A DNA stretch of 64,000 nucleotides from Massilia sp. Root418 (lineage in GTDB: Bacteria; Pseudomonadota; Gammaproteobacteria; Burkholderiales; Burkholderiaceae_D), in contig NZ_LMEC01000020.1 of NCBI RefSeq assembly GCF_001425265.1, positions 248,001 through 312,000 of the forward strand. The letters are read 5' to 3'. This document shows, one piece after another, positions 1 to 7,777 of the stretch (its first letter is position 1; every line of letters begins with the position of its first letter). The notes under the pieces were generated by a model. That model worked only from the letters and a program-made list of their open reading frames with translations, had not been told where the DNA came from and made no database searches. A program made the position numbers and the translations under genes.

Positions 1-458
1 CCGATCAGCAGCGCGACGGCCGGCAGCAGCACGTAGAACTGTTCTTCCACGCACAACGACCAGGCGTGCGAGAACGCGGTGCCCGGCGTGAGGTCGAAAT
101 TCTGCGTGAAGGTGAGGAATTGCCATAGCGGCGGCATGCTGAGCCCGGCGCGGAACCACGGCCAGCAGGCGTACAGGGCCAGCACGACATAAAACGCCGG
201 CAAAGTGCGCAGGAAGCGGCGGATGTAGAAGGTGCGCAGCGAGAAGCCGGCTTCGCTGCGCATGGCGCTGAAGATCTGGTTGCCGATCAGGTAGCCGGAC
301 AGGCCGAAAAACAGGTCCACGCCGGTCCATCCCACCTCGCCCCAGAAGCCGAACGGGGCGTGTTTGCTGACGAACAGGACGTAGTGGTTCATGAACACGA
401 GCGCGATCGCTAATGCGCGCAGCGTGTCTAGACCGTGGATACGGGTGATGGATTTCAT
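1..458 (-). CDS. Acyltransferase family 3 membrane protein (OafA/YrhL type), 3' end outside the window
   Basis: The translation from the ATG at 458 begins MKSITRIHGLDTLRALAIAL and continues through hydrophobic segments with FMNHY, a DLFFGLSGYLIG segment, an FYIRRFLRTLPAFY segment and HAWSLCVEEQFY. These are the conserved features of integral-membrane acyltransferase family 3, which move acetyl or other acyl groups onto surface polysaccharides or lipids. RAL near the N-terminus, the F-x-L-SGYL motif and the E-E-Q-F motif are all present. About 152 codons are visible against a family length of roughly 350-400 residues, so the C-terminal part lies before position 1. The acceptor cannot be told from this fragment. 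It is transcribed away from the deacylase gene at 530. Confidence 0.85.
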   Translation of the reverse strand, partial: MKSITRIHGLDTLRALAIALVFMNHYVLFVSKHAPFGFWGEVGWTGVDLFFGLSGYLIGNQIFSAMRSEAGFSLRTFYIRRFLRTLPAFYVVLALYACWPWFRAGLSMPPLWQFLTFTQNFDLTPGTAFSHAWSLCVEEQFYVLLPAVALLI

Positions 459-529
459 ATGCAATTTTAACTTTCGGCGGCTCAATCCCCGCTAGAATAA
501 CGGCCATTCATCAGTTTCGGGGAACCAGC

Positions 530-1492
530 ATGACTGTAGCAAGCGATCTGCATTTCAAATCCGTCAACTATACCGGCCAGGGCAAGGGCCCGCGCGTGAT
601 TATCACCGGCGCGGTGCACGGCAACGAGACCTGCGGGACCAAGGGTATCAATCGTGTGATGGAGGAGATCGACAGCGGCAAGCTGCGCATCCTGAACGGC
701 ATGGTGACCTTTGTGCCCATCGTCAATCCGCTGGCCTACGCCAAGGGTGAACGTTCGGGCGACCGCAACCTGAACCGCAACCTGTTCCCCAACGAGAACC
801 CGCAGGATTTCGAGGACCGCATCGCCAACTGGCTGTGCCCCCTGCTCGGCCAGCACGAGGTGCTGCTGGACCTGCACTCCTTCAACGCCCGGAGCCAGCC
901 CTTCGTGATGGTGGGCCCGCGCAACAACGATGGCACGCTGCAGCCTTTCCAGCATGAGGAGAAGGAACGCGCCCTGGCGCGCCGCCTGGGCGTGAAGCGC
1001 TTCGTCGACGGCTGGATGGCGACCTACGGCGCCGGGGTGCAGCGCCGCCTGCGCGACGATTCGCAGCTGGAAACCGTGCTGCGCTATGGCGTGGGCACGA
1101 CCGAGTACATGCGCTCCACCGGCGGCTACGCGCTGACGCTGGAGTGCGGCCAGCACGCCGATCCGCAGGCGCCGGACGTGGCCTACCGCGCCATCATGAA
1201 TACCCTGGCCTTCCTGGGCTTGACCGATGCGCCGCAGCCGGTGCCGCTGGCGCCGGAAGAAACCGAGTACCTGAGCATGGTGGAAGTGCACGACAAGCAG
1301 GACGCGGGCGACAAGTTCAGCCGCGTGTGGTCCAGCTTTGACCGCGTCGCCAAGGGCGACGAGATCGGCCGCCGTGTGGACGGCACGCCGGTGCTGGCCG
1401 CCGAGGATGCCATCGTGCTGTTCCCGGACACCAACGCCCGCGCCAACGCAGAATGGTATTACCTGGCCAAGGCTAACCCGGCCGGCTTCTGA
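530..1492 (+). CDS. Succinylglutamate desuccinylase/aspartoacylase family zinc deacylase
   Basis: This is a 320-residue M14-like zinc enzyme. The GAVHGNE motif supplies ligands His30 and Glu33, and the LLDLHSF motif gives a third ligand at His116. The NLNRNLFP segment around residues 80-87 is the substrate-binding Asn-Arg pair of the AstE/AspA family. A conserved TLECGQH segment near residue 205 would carry the catalytic Glu. Family members hydrolyse N-acyl amino acids such as N-succinylglutamate or N-acetylaspartate in the cytoplasm. No arginine-catabolism (ast) genes are adjacent, so the substrate is open. A GGGGAACC sequence precedes the ATG. It converges on sugE across a short GC-rich hairpin. 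Confidence 0.9.
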   Translation: MTVASDLHFKSVNYTGQGKGPRVIITGAVHGNETCGTKGINRVMEEIDSGKLRILNGMVTFVPIVNPLAYAKGERSGDRNLNRNLFPNENPQDFEDRIANWLCPLLGQHEVLLDLHSFNARSQPFVMVGPRNNDGTLQPFQHEEKERALARRLGVKRFVDGWMATYGAGVQRRLRDDSQLETVLRYGVGTTEYMRSTGGYALTLECGQHADPQAPDVAYRAIMNTLAFLGLTDAPQPVPLAPEETEYLSMVEVHDKQDAGDKFSRVWSSFDRVAKGDEIGRRVDGTPVLAAEDAIVLFPDTNARANAEWYYLAKANPAGF

Positions 1493-1499
1493 ACCAGCG

Positions 1500-1521
1500 A
1501 CGGCGGCGTCCGCGCCGCCGT
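1500..1521. terminator. GC-rich hairpin between convergent genes
   Basis: A perfect 9-bp stem (1500-1508 with 1513-1521) encloses the loop TCCG. It sits just after the deacylase stop codon and before the 3' end of sugE on the other strand. There is no T-tract on either side, so intrinsic termination is only possible, not shown. Confidence 0.4.
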
Positions 1522-1536
1522 GCGCCTCCGTTCGCC

Positions 1537-1851
1537 TCAGTGCGCCAGCTTCAGGCCCAGGATGCCGCAGGTGATCATGGAGATGCAGACCAGCCGCAGC
1601 ACACCGGCTGGCTCGCCCAGCACCAAAATGCCGAACAGCGCCGTGCCCACCGTGCCGATGCCGGTCCACACGGCGTAGGCCGTGCCTAGCGGCAGGTCGC
1701 GCAGCGCCAGTCCCAGCAGCGCCATGCTGCCGCCCATGGACAGCAGCGTCAGCACCGAGGGCACCAGCTTGCTGAAGCCTTCCGTGTACTTCAGGCCGAC
1801 CGCCCAGCCTATCTCCATCAGTCCGGCAACAAACAGGAACAACCACGCCAT
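1537..1851 (-). CDS. sugE: SMR-family guanidinium exporter (SugE/Gdx type)
   Basis: This 104-residue protein has four predicted membrane helices and the Gdx sequence pattern: MAWLFLFVAGLMEIGWAVGL with the essential membrane glutamate at Glu13, LGTAYAVWTGIGTVGTA in helix 3 and GILGLKL near the end. Gdx members of the small multidrug resistance family export guanidinium in exchange for protons as antiparallel dimers. An upstream in-frame extension exists, but the ATG at 1851 has an AGGAGA sequence at correct spacing and matches the usual family start. Only 65 bp separate it from the divergent DUF1304 gene, and I see no guanidine riboswitch fold there. Confidence 0.9.
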   Translation of the reverse strand: MAWLFLFVAGLMEIGWAVGLKYTEGFSKLVPSVLTLLSMGGSMALLGLALRDLPLGTAYAVWTGIGTVGTALFGILVLGEPAGVLRLVCISMITCGILGLKLAH

Positions 1852-1916
1852 TTTCTCTCCTTCTCGGGCAAGCCGGCAGTATATCATTGCAACATTTCCA
1901 TCATGAAGGACGCTGA

Positions 1917-2276
1917 ATGATACTTATCGCGCAAATTTTCGCCGCCGTCGTGCTGCTGATCCACGTCTACATCGTGCTGCTGGAGACGGTGCTGTTCCGC
2001 ACGCGCGGGCGCCGCGTGTTCGGCCTGAGCGCCGAAAAGGCGGAGATCGTGCAGCCTGCCATGTCCAACCAGGGCTGCTACAACGGCTTCCTGGTGGCGG
2101 CCCTGGCGCTCGGCTTCCTCCACCCGGACCCGGCCACCGCGCGCGCCTTCACCCTGTTCGGCCTGTGCTGCGTGGCGGTGGCGGGCGTGTGGGGCGCTGC
2201 CACCGTGTCGCGCCGCATCTTGTTCGTACAGACGGTGCCGGCCGTGATCGCCCTGCTGCTGTTCCAGTTGGCGTAA
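1917..2276 (+). CDS. DUF1304 family small membrane protein
   Basis: This 119-residue, very hydrophobic protein has about four predicted membrane helices. It carries the conserved features of the DUF1304 family: an early HVYIVLLETVLF segment, the NQGCYNGFLVAALA segment and the IFVQ-like ILFVQTVPA segment near the C-terminus. The function of the family is unknown. An AAGGA sequence precedes the ATG. It is divergent from sugE and lies upstream of the ArsR regulator and the ene-reductase, but the dyad-rich gap at 2300-2350 suggests that those genes have their own promoter. Confidence 0.85.
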   Translation: MILIAQIFAAVVLLIHVYIVLLETVLFRTRGRRVFGLSAEKAEIVQPAMSNQGCYNGFLVAALALGFLHPDPATARAFTLFGLCCVAVAGVWGAATVSRRILFVQTVPAVIALLLFQLA

Positions 2277-2299
2277 GCGCCGCCAGCAGGTTTTCCTTT

Positions 2300-2350
2300 T
2301 ATATCGTAGAATGCCGATATACGCATCGGACTTTATAGATGCGCGTATCG
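2300..2350. promoter_or_regulatory. Overlapping dyads upstream of the ArsR gene, candidate auto-operator
   Basis: TATATCG (2300-2306) is repeated inverted as CGATATA (2315-2321). A second, longer imperfect dyad pairs 2315-2327 with 2338-2350, matching at 11 of 13 positions. ArsR-family repressors bind such 12-2-12-like palindromes at their own promoters, so this is a reasonable operator. The assignment is inference from position and symmetry. Confidence 0.4.
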
Positions 2351-2362
2351 CTAAAGCCAAAT

Positions 2363-2665
2363 ATGGACATTGACATCGACGCAATCCACAAGGCGCTGGC
2401 CAACCCGGTCCGGCGCCAGATCCTGGCCTGGCTCAAGGAGCCGGAAGCCTATTTCGCCGAACAGGCCCACCCGCTGACCTTCGGGGTCTGCGCGGGCCTG
2501 ATCGACCAGCGCACCGGCCTGTCGCAATCGACCGTGTCGGCCCACCTGGCCACCTTGCAAAAGGCCGGCCTGGTGACGGTGCAGCGGGTGGGACAGTGGA
2601 ATTTCTTCAAGCGCAACGACCAGGTGATCCAGGGCTTTATCGACCATATGAACCAGGGCCTGTAA
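2363..2665 (+). CDS. ArsR/SmtB-family winged-helix transcriptional regulator
   Basis: This is a compact winged-helix protein of 100 residues from the ATG at 2363. It contains ALANPVRRQILAWLKEPE at the N-terminus and GLSQSTVSAHLATLQKAGLV as the recognition helix, then a QWNFFKRN wing. There is no CxC metal site of the classic ArsR/SmtB kind; two cysteine-poor helices flank the HTH. An alternative in-frame ATG at 2339 would add eight residues but lies inside the candidate operator, so I prefer 2363. It stands 36 bp upstream of the ene-reductase in the same direction and probably controls it in response to an electrophile. That role is inferred from gene order only. Confidence 0.85.
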   Translation: MDIDIDAIHKALANPVRRQILAWLKEPEAYFAEQAHPLTFGVCAGLIDQRTGLSQSTVSAHLATLQKAGLVTVQRVGQWNFFKRNDQVIQGFIDHMNQGL

Positions 2666-2701
2666 CCAACGACCAGGCCCGGCACCTCAAGGAAGACCAC
2701 C

Positions 2702-3757
2702 ATGGCAAACCTGTTTGACCCTATCAAGATTGGCGACCTGACCCTGAACAACCGCGTCATCATGGCGCCGCTGACCCGTGCCCGCGCAGTGGGCGGCGGC
2801 CGTGTGCCGAACGCGCTGATGGCGGAATACTATGTGCAGCGCGCCTCCGCCGGCCTGATCCTGAGCGAAGCCACCGCCGTCACGCCGCAGGGCGTGGGCT
2901 ACGCGGACACGCCGGGCATCTGGTCGGATGAACAGGTGGCGGGCTGGAAAGTGGTTACCGAGGCGGTGCACGCGGCCGGCGGCAAGATCTTCCTGCAGCT
3001 GTGGCACGTGGGCCGCATTTCGGACCCGAGCTTCCTGAACGGCGACGCGCCGGTGGCGCCGAGCGCCATCGCGGCCAAGGGCCATGTCAGCCTGCTGCGT
3101 CCGCAGCGCGCCTACCCGGTGCCGCGCGCGCTGGACCTGGAAGAGATTCCCGGCATCGTGGCAGCCTTCCGCAAGGGCGCGGAAAACGCCAAGCTGGCCG
3201 GCTTCGACGGCGTGGAGATCCACGGCGCCAACGGTTACCTGCTGGACCAGTTCCTGCAGGACGGCACCAACAAGCGCACCGACGCCTACGGCGGTCCGGT
3301 TGAAAACCGCGCCCGCCTGATGCTGGAAGTGACCGATGCGGCGATCGAGGTATGGGGTGCAGGCCGCGTCGGCATGCACCTGGCGCCGCGCCGCGATTCG
3401 CACGACATGAGCGACTCGAACCCGGCCGAGACTTTCGGCTACGTGGCGCGCGAGCTGGGCAAGCGCGGCATCGCCTTCATCTGCGCGCGCGAAGCCGTGG
3501 GCGAGGATAGCCTGGGGCCATTGCTGAAGAAGGAATTCGGCGGGATTTATATCGCCAATGAGAAGATGGATAAGGCCACTGCGAACGCCGTGCTGGCTGC
3601 GGGCACCGCCGACGCGGTAGCCTGGGGCAAGGATTTCATCGCCAATCCTGACCTGCCGGCGCGCTTGCAACAGGATGCGGCGCTGAATCCGCAGCGTCCG
3701 GAGACCTTCTATCATTCGACGGCGGAAGGGTATACGGATTATCCTGCGCTGGCGTAA
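2702..3757 (+). CDS. nemA: Old-yellow-enzyme alkene reductase (NemA type)
   Basis: This 351-residue flavoprotein is of the OYE family, a TIM barrel binding FMN and reducing activated C=C bonds, nitrate esters or N-ethylmaleimide with NAD(P)H. Diagnostic segments are LFDPIKIGDLTLNNRVIMAPLTR at the N-terminus, QLWHVGRIS, the VEIHGANGYLLDQFL segment with the catalytic His/Asn pair, the NKRTDAYGG segment and an FIANPDLPARL segment near the end. Length matches the family. A GGAAG sequence precedes the ATG. It follows an ArsR-type regulator, as ene-reductases of proteobacteria often follow a small repressor (NemR or ArsR type). Confidence 0.92.
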   Translation: MANLFDPIKIGDLTLNNRVIMAPLTRARAVGGGRVPNALMAEYYVQRASAGLILSEATAVTPQGVGYADTPGIWSDEQVAGWKVVTEAVHAAGGKIFLQLWHVGRISDPSFLNGDAPVAPSAIAAKGHVSLLRPQRAYPVPRALDLEEIPGIVAAFRKGAENAKLAGFDGVEIHGANGYLLDQFLQDGTNKRTDAYGGPVENRARLMLEVTDAAIEVWGAGRVGMHLAPRRDSHDMSDSNPAETFGYVARELGKRGIAFICAREAVGEDSLGPLLKKEFGGIYIANEKMDKATANAVLAAGTADAVAWGKDFIANPDLPARLQQDAALNPQRPETFYHSTAEGYTDYPALA

Positions 3758-3772
3758 GCCTCAGGGGGCTCC

Positions 3773-3855
3773 GGCGGGTTACGGCTTCGCCTAACCCGCC
3801 CTACGGTACGCCACGTGATTTGCGTGGGGCGGGTTAGGCGGAGCCGTAACCCGCC
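3773..3855. repeat. REP-like inverted repeat pair, GGCGGGTTA core
   Basis: Two 28-base units, 3773-3800 and 3828-3855, are inverted copies of each other with one mismatch. Each unit is itself a hairpin with GGCGGGTTA and TAACCCGCC arms. The same core returns at 63016-63045. This is the layout of a REP/BIME-type element between convergent genes; it may also end transcription of nemA and the amidohydrolase-DoxX operon. Confidence 0.75.
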
Positions 3856-3862
3856 GTCCCCG

Positions 3863-4273
3863 CTACCCCGCCAGCTTGGCATCCACCGAATACCGCCCAG
3901 CGCCGCTGAGCGCGATGGTGCCGAACACGATCACCAGCAGCCAGCCGAACTGCCCTTCGGCGATACTCCAGTCCGGGTGTACCAGCACCATGGACACGGC
4001 CAGCAGGAACACCACCGGCAGCGCCGCCAGCCGCGTGAACAGCCCCAGCGCAATCAGCACCGGACAAAACACCTCGGCAAACAGCGCGCACCACAAGGTG
4101 AGCGTGCGCCCCATCCCGAGCGGATCGTCGATATGGGCCAGCTCGGTCTGGTAGTGCACGATTTTCGGAATGCCGTGCACGTGCAGCAGCAGCGCCGCGC
4201 CCGCGAGGCGGGCAAACAGCAGCCCGCCATCCGGCGTGAACGGCCCGATCAGCTTACGCAGCAGCCCGATCAT
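3863..4273 (-). CDS. DoxX family membrane protein
   Basis: This 136-residue protein has four predicted membrane helices. It shows the DoxX pattern: an N-terminal LIGPFTPDGGLLFARLAGAALLL segment, a HGIPKI motif, the FAEVFCPVLIALGLFTRLAALP segment and a final helix before GAGRYSVD. DoxX-like proteins take part in membrane redox chemistry, but the partner of this one is unknown. Its ATG overlaps the stop codon of the amidohydrolase (ATGA), so the two are translationally coupled and form one operon. Confidence 0.85.
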   Translation of the reverse strand: MIGLLRKLIGPFTPDGGLLFARLAGAALLLHVHGIPKIVHYQTELAHIDDPLGMGRTLTLWCALFAEVFCPVLIALGLFTRLAALPVVFLLAVSMVLVHPDWSIAEGQFGWLLVIVFGTIALSGAGRYSVDAKLAG

Positions 4274-6042
4274 TTGTTCTGATACCCGCCGTAGTGTTTC
4301 ACCGGACTCCAGGCCGGCGCCACCTCAGGCAGCGGCTGCGCATACTGGCTGAACTCCTTGCCGGCATACACCACCTTGCCGTTCACCACGGTGAGCGCGC
4401 TTTCCAGGTTCTTGATCTGGTCCACCGGCATGCTGAAGTAATCCTGGGGCAGGATCACCAGGTCCGCATACTGTCCCTTGGCCAGCGTGCCCTTCACTTT
4501 CTCTTCCCCGCTCATCCAGGCGCTGCCGCTGGTCATCAGCTTGAGCGCCTCGTAGCGGCTCAGGATATCCTTGGGCTGCCACAGGCTCAGCCCGCCCGCA
4601 GTCTTGCCCGTCACCGCCCAGTACACCGACGGCCACGGACCATAGCTGCTCACGCGCGTGCCGTCCGTGCCCAGGCCCACCGGCAGCTTCATCTCCAGCA
4701 TCTTGCGGATCGGCGGCATCTGGCGCGTCTGTGCGCCGTACTGCTTCCAGTAATGCTCGCCCTGGAAGTACATGCGGTCCTGCACGGCGATGCCGCCGCC
4801 CAGCGCTTTCACGCGCGCCAGCTGCGCGTCGCTGATGGTCTCGGCATGGTCGAAGAACCAGCGCAGGCCTTTCAGGGGAATCTCTTTGTTCACTTTCTCG
4901 ATCACCGCCAGGTCGCGGTCGATCGATTCGCCGTAGGTGGCGTGGATGCGGAAGGGCCAGCGGTTTTTCACCAGCAGGCGCAGCACCGCTTCCAGTTCGC
5001 CTTCCATGTGCTCAGGCATGTCGGGACGCGGCTCCAGGAAATTCTCGAAGTCCGCCGCGCTCCAGACCAGGTTCTCGCCCGCGCCCTCGGTGGTGTAGCC
5101 GTTGGCGTAGAACATATGCTGGTTGCTGTCCGGCTTGGTCAGCGTGAGCCAGCGCTGGTAGTCTTCCAGCTCCTTGCCCGGCTTCTGCGCGAACAGGTAG
5201 TAGGAGGTGCGCACGGTCAGCTTGCCGTCCTTGGCCAGCTCGACGGTGACGCCGTAGTCGTCCGGGAAGTTCTGGCCGCCGCCGCCCGCGTCGATGGCGC
5301 TGGTCACGCCCAGGCGGTTCAGTTCGCGGTAGTAGTGCAAGGTCGAATTGCGCTGCTGCTCGCGCGGCAGCACATTGGTCTTGGCCAGCGTGGTGTACAG
5401 GATCAGCGCGTTCGGCTTGGCGATCAGCTTGCCGGTCGGCTTGCCTTCCGCATCCAGCTCCACCACGCCATCCTTGAATTTGGTGTCCTTGTTGTAGCCC
5501 AGGGTCTGGATGCCCTTCTGGTTCAGGAAGCCCAGGCCGTACAAATACAGCAGGAAGACCGGCTTGTCCGGCACGGCGGCGTTGATTTCCTCCAGCGTGG
5601 GCAGGCGCTTTTCCTCGAACTGGAATTCGTTCCAGCCGCCCACCACCTTGATCCAGGCGCCCTCCGGCGTGCGCGCGGCCTGCTCCTTGAGCATTTCCAT
5701 CGCTTTTTTCAGCGACGTCACGCCATCCCAGCGCAGCTCGGCGTTGTAGTTCAGGCCTTCGCGGATGACGTGCAGGTGCGAGTCGTTCAGGCCGGGAATA
5801 ACGGTGCGTCCGCCCGCGTCGATGACCTGGGTATCGGCTCTTTTCAGTTTGAGGATCTGCGCGTTGCTGCCGACGGCTTCGATCTTGCCGTCCTTCATCG
5901 CCACGGCCTGGGCAAAGCTGCCCTCCTTGACCATGGTGGCCACTTTGCCGTTGGTGATGATGAGGTCGGCCGCGAAGGCCGGCGTGAGGAAAACTGCGGA
6001 CAATGCCGCAGGCAGCACCAGCCTGGTGAATACCGGATTCAT
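4270..6042 (-). CDS. Exported amidohydrolase, YtcJ-like (Amidohydro_3)
   Basis: This is a 590-residue metal-dependent hydrolase. The ATG at 6042 has AAGGAC upstream and starts a signal peptide ending at PAFAAD. After it come the DLIITNGKVATM strand, the IPGLNDSHLHV metal motif (H-x-H) and, later, a HATYGES segment and FDHAETIS. The GLGTDGTRVSSYGPW segment carries the last metal-site Asp. Amidohydro_3 proteins of this type hydrolyse amide-like bonds, usually with unknown substrates. An in-frame extension to 6075 is less likely because it would precede the signal peptide. It is coupled to the DoxX gene downstream, so a periplasmic or membrane-side role is likely. Confidence 0.85.
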   Translation of the reverse strand: MNPVFTRLVLPAALSAVFLTPAFAADLIITNGKVATMVKEGSFAQAVAMKDGKIEAVGSNAQILKLKRADTQVIDAGGRTVIPGLNDSHLHVIREGLNYNAELRWDGVTSLKKAMEMLKEQAARTPEGAWIKVVGGWNEFQFEEKRLPTLEEINAAVPDKPVFLLYLYGLGFLNQKGIQTLGYNKDTKFKDGVVELDAEGKPTGKLIAKPNALILYTTLAKTNVLPREQQRNSTLHYYRELNRLGVTSAIDAGGGGQNFPDDYGVTVELAKDGKLTVRTSYYLFAQKPGKELEDYQRWLTLTKPDSNQHMFYANGYTTEGAGENLVWSAADFENFLEPRPDMPEHMEGELEAVLRLLVKNRWPFRIHATYGESIDRDLAVIEKVNKEIPLKGLRWFFDHAETISDAQLARVKALGGGIAVQDRMYFQGEHYWKQYGAQTRQMPPIRKMLEMKLPVGLGTDGTRVSSYGPWPSVYWAVTGKTAGGLSLWQPKDILSRYEALKLMTSGSAWMSGEEKVKGTLAKGQYADLVILPQDYFSMPVDQIKNLESALTVVNGKVVYAGKEFSQYAQPLPEVAPAWSPVKHYGGYQNK

Positions 6043-6117
6043 GTTGTAGTCCTTTGTTTTTCTAGGGCACATCAAAAAGGCGGCCGGCCGGCACTGCTTT
6101 ACTGCTTACTTCAAAAC

Positions 6118-6684
6118 TTATTCCTTGATGGCTTCGACAGCGAAGGTCAGGGTTACTTCATCGCCCACGTGCGGCGCGTACTTGCCGGCGTTGAAGTCGG
6201 AGCGCAGGATCTTGGCCACGGCGTTGGCGCCGCAAGCGTCTTTCTTCAGCATCGGGTGCGGCATGCACTGGAACGAGGTCACGGTCAGGGTCACCGGCTT
6301 GGTGATGCCCTTGATGGTCAGGTTGCCGTCCACCGAAGTCGGCTTGTCGCCGGCGAAGTTCACCTTGGTCGACTTGTAGGTGATGGTCGGGAACTTGGCG
6401 GTGTCCAGGAAGTCCGCGCCTTGAATGTGGCTGTTAAACAGCGGGAAGCCGGTGTTGACGGACTTGGTGTCGATGGCCACGTCCACCGAACCGGTTTTCG
6501 CGGCTTTGTCGATCACGATCTTGCCTTCGGTCTTGTCAAAGCGGCTCACCTGGTTGGAATAGCCGAAGTGCGAGTACTCGAAGCGCGGCGCGGTGTGGGC
6601 CTGGTCCAGCACATAGGTTTCCGGTGCGGCGACGGCAGCCATGGACACGCCAGCGGCGATCAGCAGAGCAACGATTTTTTTCAT
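6118..6684 (-). CDS. YceI family periplasmic protein
   Basis: This 188-residue secreted protein has a cleavable signal peptide (MKKIVALLIAAGVSMAAVAA). It contains the YceI lipocalin-like hallmarks: TYVLDQAHTAPRFEYSHFG, the DVAIDTKSVNTGFPLFNSH segment, the DFLDTAKFPTITYKST motif and GNLTIKGITKPVTL. The fold is a beta-barrel with a lipid or isoprenoid cavity. Two cysteines in the CMPHPMLKKDACGA segment could form a disulphide. It has its own sigma70-like promoter directly upstream (6753-6781). Confidence 0.92.
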   Translation of the reverse strand: MKKIVALLIAAGVSMAAVAAPETYVLDQAHTAPRFEYSHFGYSNQVSRFDKTEGKIVIDKAAKTGSVDVAIDTKSVNTGFPLFNSHIQGADFLDTAKFPTITYKSTKVNFAGDKPTSVDGNLTIKGITKPVTLTVTSFQCMPHPMLKKDACGANAVAKILRSDFNAGKYAPHVGDEVTLTFAVEAIKE

Positions 6685-6752
6685 AGTAAAACTCCAGTCA
6701 GTGGTGATTATTGGAACGGGCGCATTGCCCGTGATCTTTGTGATTGACGGCG

Positions 6753-6781
6753 ATTATGCGCTGGCACAATTCGATTGTAAA
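6753..6781 (-). promoter_or_regulatory. Sigma70-like promoter for the YceI gene
   Basis: Read on the minus strand, TTTACA (6776-6781) is followed after exactly 17 bases by CATAAT (6753-6758). Both hexamers match consensus at five of six positions. The YceI start codon lies about 70 bases downstream. Confidence 0.6.
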
Positions 6782-6858
6782 ACGGAAAATATACCGGTTT
6801 ATTATCGAAAAAATCGATCATGGTCACGAGGACTGAAGCAATCAATGTGCGCAGTGTA

Positions 6859-6885
6859 CAGATGGGCGCGCGCAGCGCCCATCTG
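6859..6885. terminator. Perfect 11-bp hairpin at the end of the ssu operon
   Basis: CAGATGGGCGC (6859-6869) and its exact complement (6875-6885) enclose a five-base loop. The hairpin sits 20 bases past the ssuB stop codon. No clear T-run follows on the minus strand, so it may be a terminator or a 3' end stabiliser. Confidence 0.5.
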
Positions 6886-6905
6886 CCAAAGGTACCATTG
6901 TTGAC

Positions 6906-7766
6906 TCAGGCTTGTGCGCGCAGGACGTGCGCCAGGATGCGCTGCTCGAAGGCGGCGAAGGCGGCGGCGTCGTGGCCGGCGGTGCGCGCGGCGGCGCGGG
7001 GACGGGGAAGGCCGATAACCAGGTCGAGGGCGATGGCGCCGTCTTCAATCAGCAGCACGCGGTCGGCCAGGGCCACCGCTTCGCTCACGTCGTGGGTCAC
7101 CAGCACGGCGGTGAAGCCGCGCGCCAGCCAGAGGGATTCGATCAGCTGCTGCATTTCGATGCGGGTGAGCGCGTCCAGCGCGCCCAGGGGCTCGTCCAGC
7201 AGCAGCACCTGCGGCTGGTGCACCAGGGCGCGCGCCAGCGCCACGCGCTGCTTCTGGCCGCCGGACAGGGTGGATGGCCAGTCGTCGGCGCGGTCGCCCA
7301 GGCCCACCGTGGACAGCGCGGCGGCTGCGGCGTTGAGCGCATGCGGCAGGCCGAGCGCCACGTTCTCCAGCACGGTCTTCCACGGCAGCAGGCGCGCTTC
7401 CTGGAACATGATGCGCAAGCCGGCCTCGCGCAGGCCGGCTTCTTCGCTTCCTCCTCCGCTCCCGGACCCGAAGGCGATGGCGCCGCTGTCGGCCTGCTCC
7501 AGGCCCGCCAGCGCGCGCAGCAGGGTGCTCTTGCCGCAGCCGCTGCGGCCGACGATGGCGACAAACTCCCCTGCCTTCAGTTGCAGGTCCACCCCGCGCA
7601 GCACGTCGCGCGCGCCGTAGGACTTGCTCAGCGCCGAAACGCCGATGGCGACGCCGGCGCGTTCCGGCGCACCGCGCGCCGCCGGCTGCCCGGCCTGGTC
7701 CGGCGCGCCGCCCTCCGCCGCATCGGCGAACAGGTCGGATTCAAAGTAGGTGGGTGCAAGCAGCAT
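6906..7766 (-). CDS. ssuB: Aliphatic sulfonate ABC transporter, ATP-binding subunit
   Basis: This 286-residue ATPase has Walker [10 protein letters not shown] at residues 73-81, a Q-loop in [10 protein letters not shown], the signature [15 protein letters not shown], Walker [13 protein letters not shown] and the switch His in [21 protein letters not shown] is typical of the SsuB/TauB group. The ATG at 7766 is chosen because AAGGAG lies five bases before it; the same frame stays open far upstream but overlaps ssuC. A 40-residue Ala/Gly-rich N-terminal extension precedes the ATPase core. It is the last gene of ssuEADCB and powers uptake of alkanesulfonates. Confidence 0.95.
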   Translation of the reverse strand: MLLAPTYFESDLFADAAEGGAPDQAGQPAARGAPERAGVAIGVSALSKSYGARDVLRGVDLQLKAGEFVAIVGRSGCGKSTLLRALAGLEQADSGAIAFGSGSGGGSEEAGLREAGLRIMFQEARLLPWKTVLENVALGLPHALNAAAAALSTVGLGDRADDWPSTLSGGQKQRVALARALVHQPQVLLLDEPLGALDALTRIEMQQLIESLWLARGFTAVLVTHDVSEAVALADRVLLIEDGAIALDLVIGLPRPRAAARTAGHDAAAFAAFEQRILAHVLRAQA

Positions 7767-7777
7767 GGGGCTCCTTC

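Noticed and set aside
1852..1916. Guanidine riboswitch between sugE and the DUF1304 gene
   Set aside because: The gap is only 65 bp and shows no guanidine-I, -II or -III riboswitch pattern.
4294..6747. An 817-codon open frame antisense to the amidohydrolase and YceI genes
   Set aside because: The minus strand holds two recognisable exported proteins with proper starts; the plus-strand translation has no recognisable motif.
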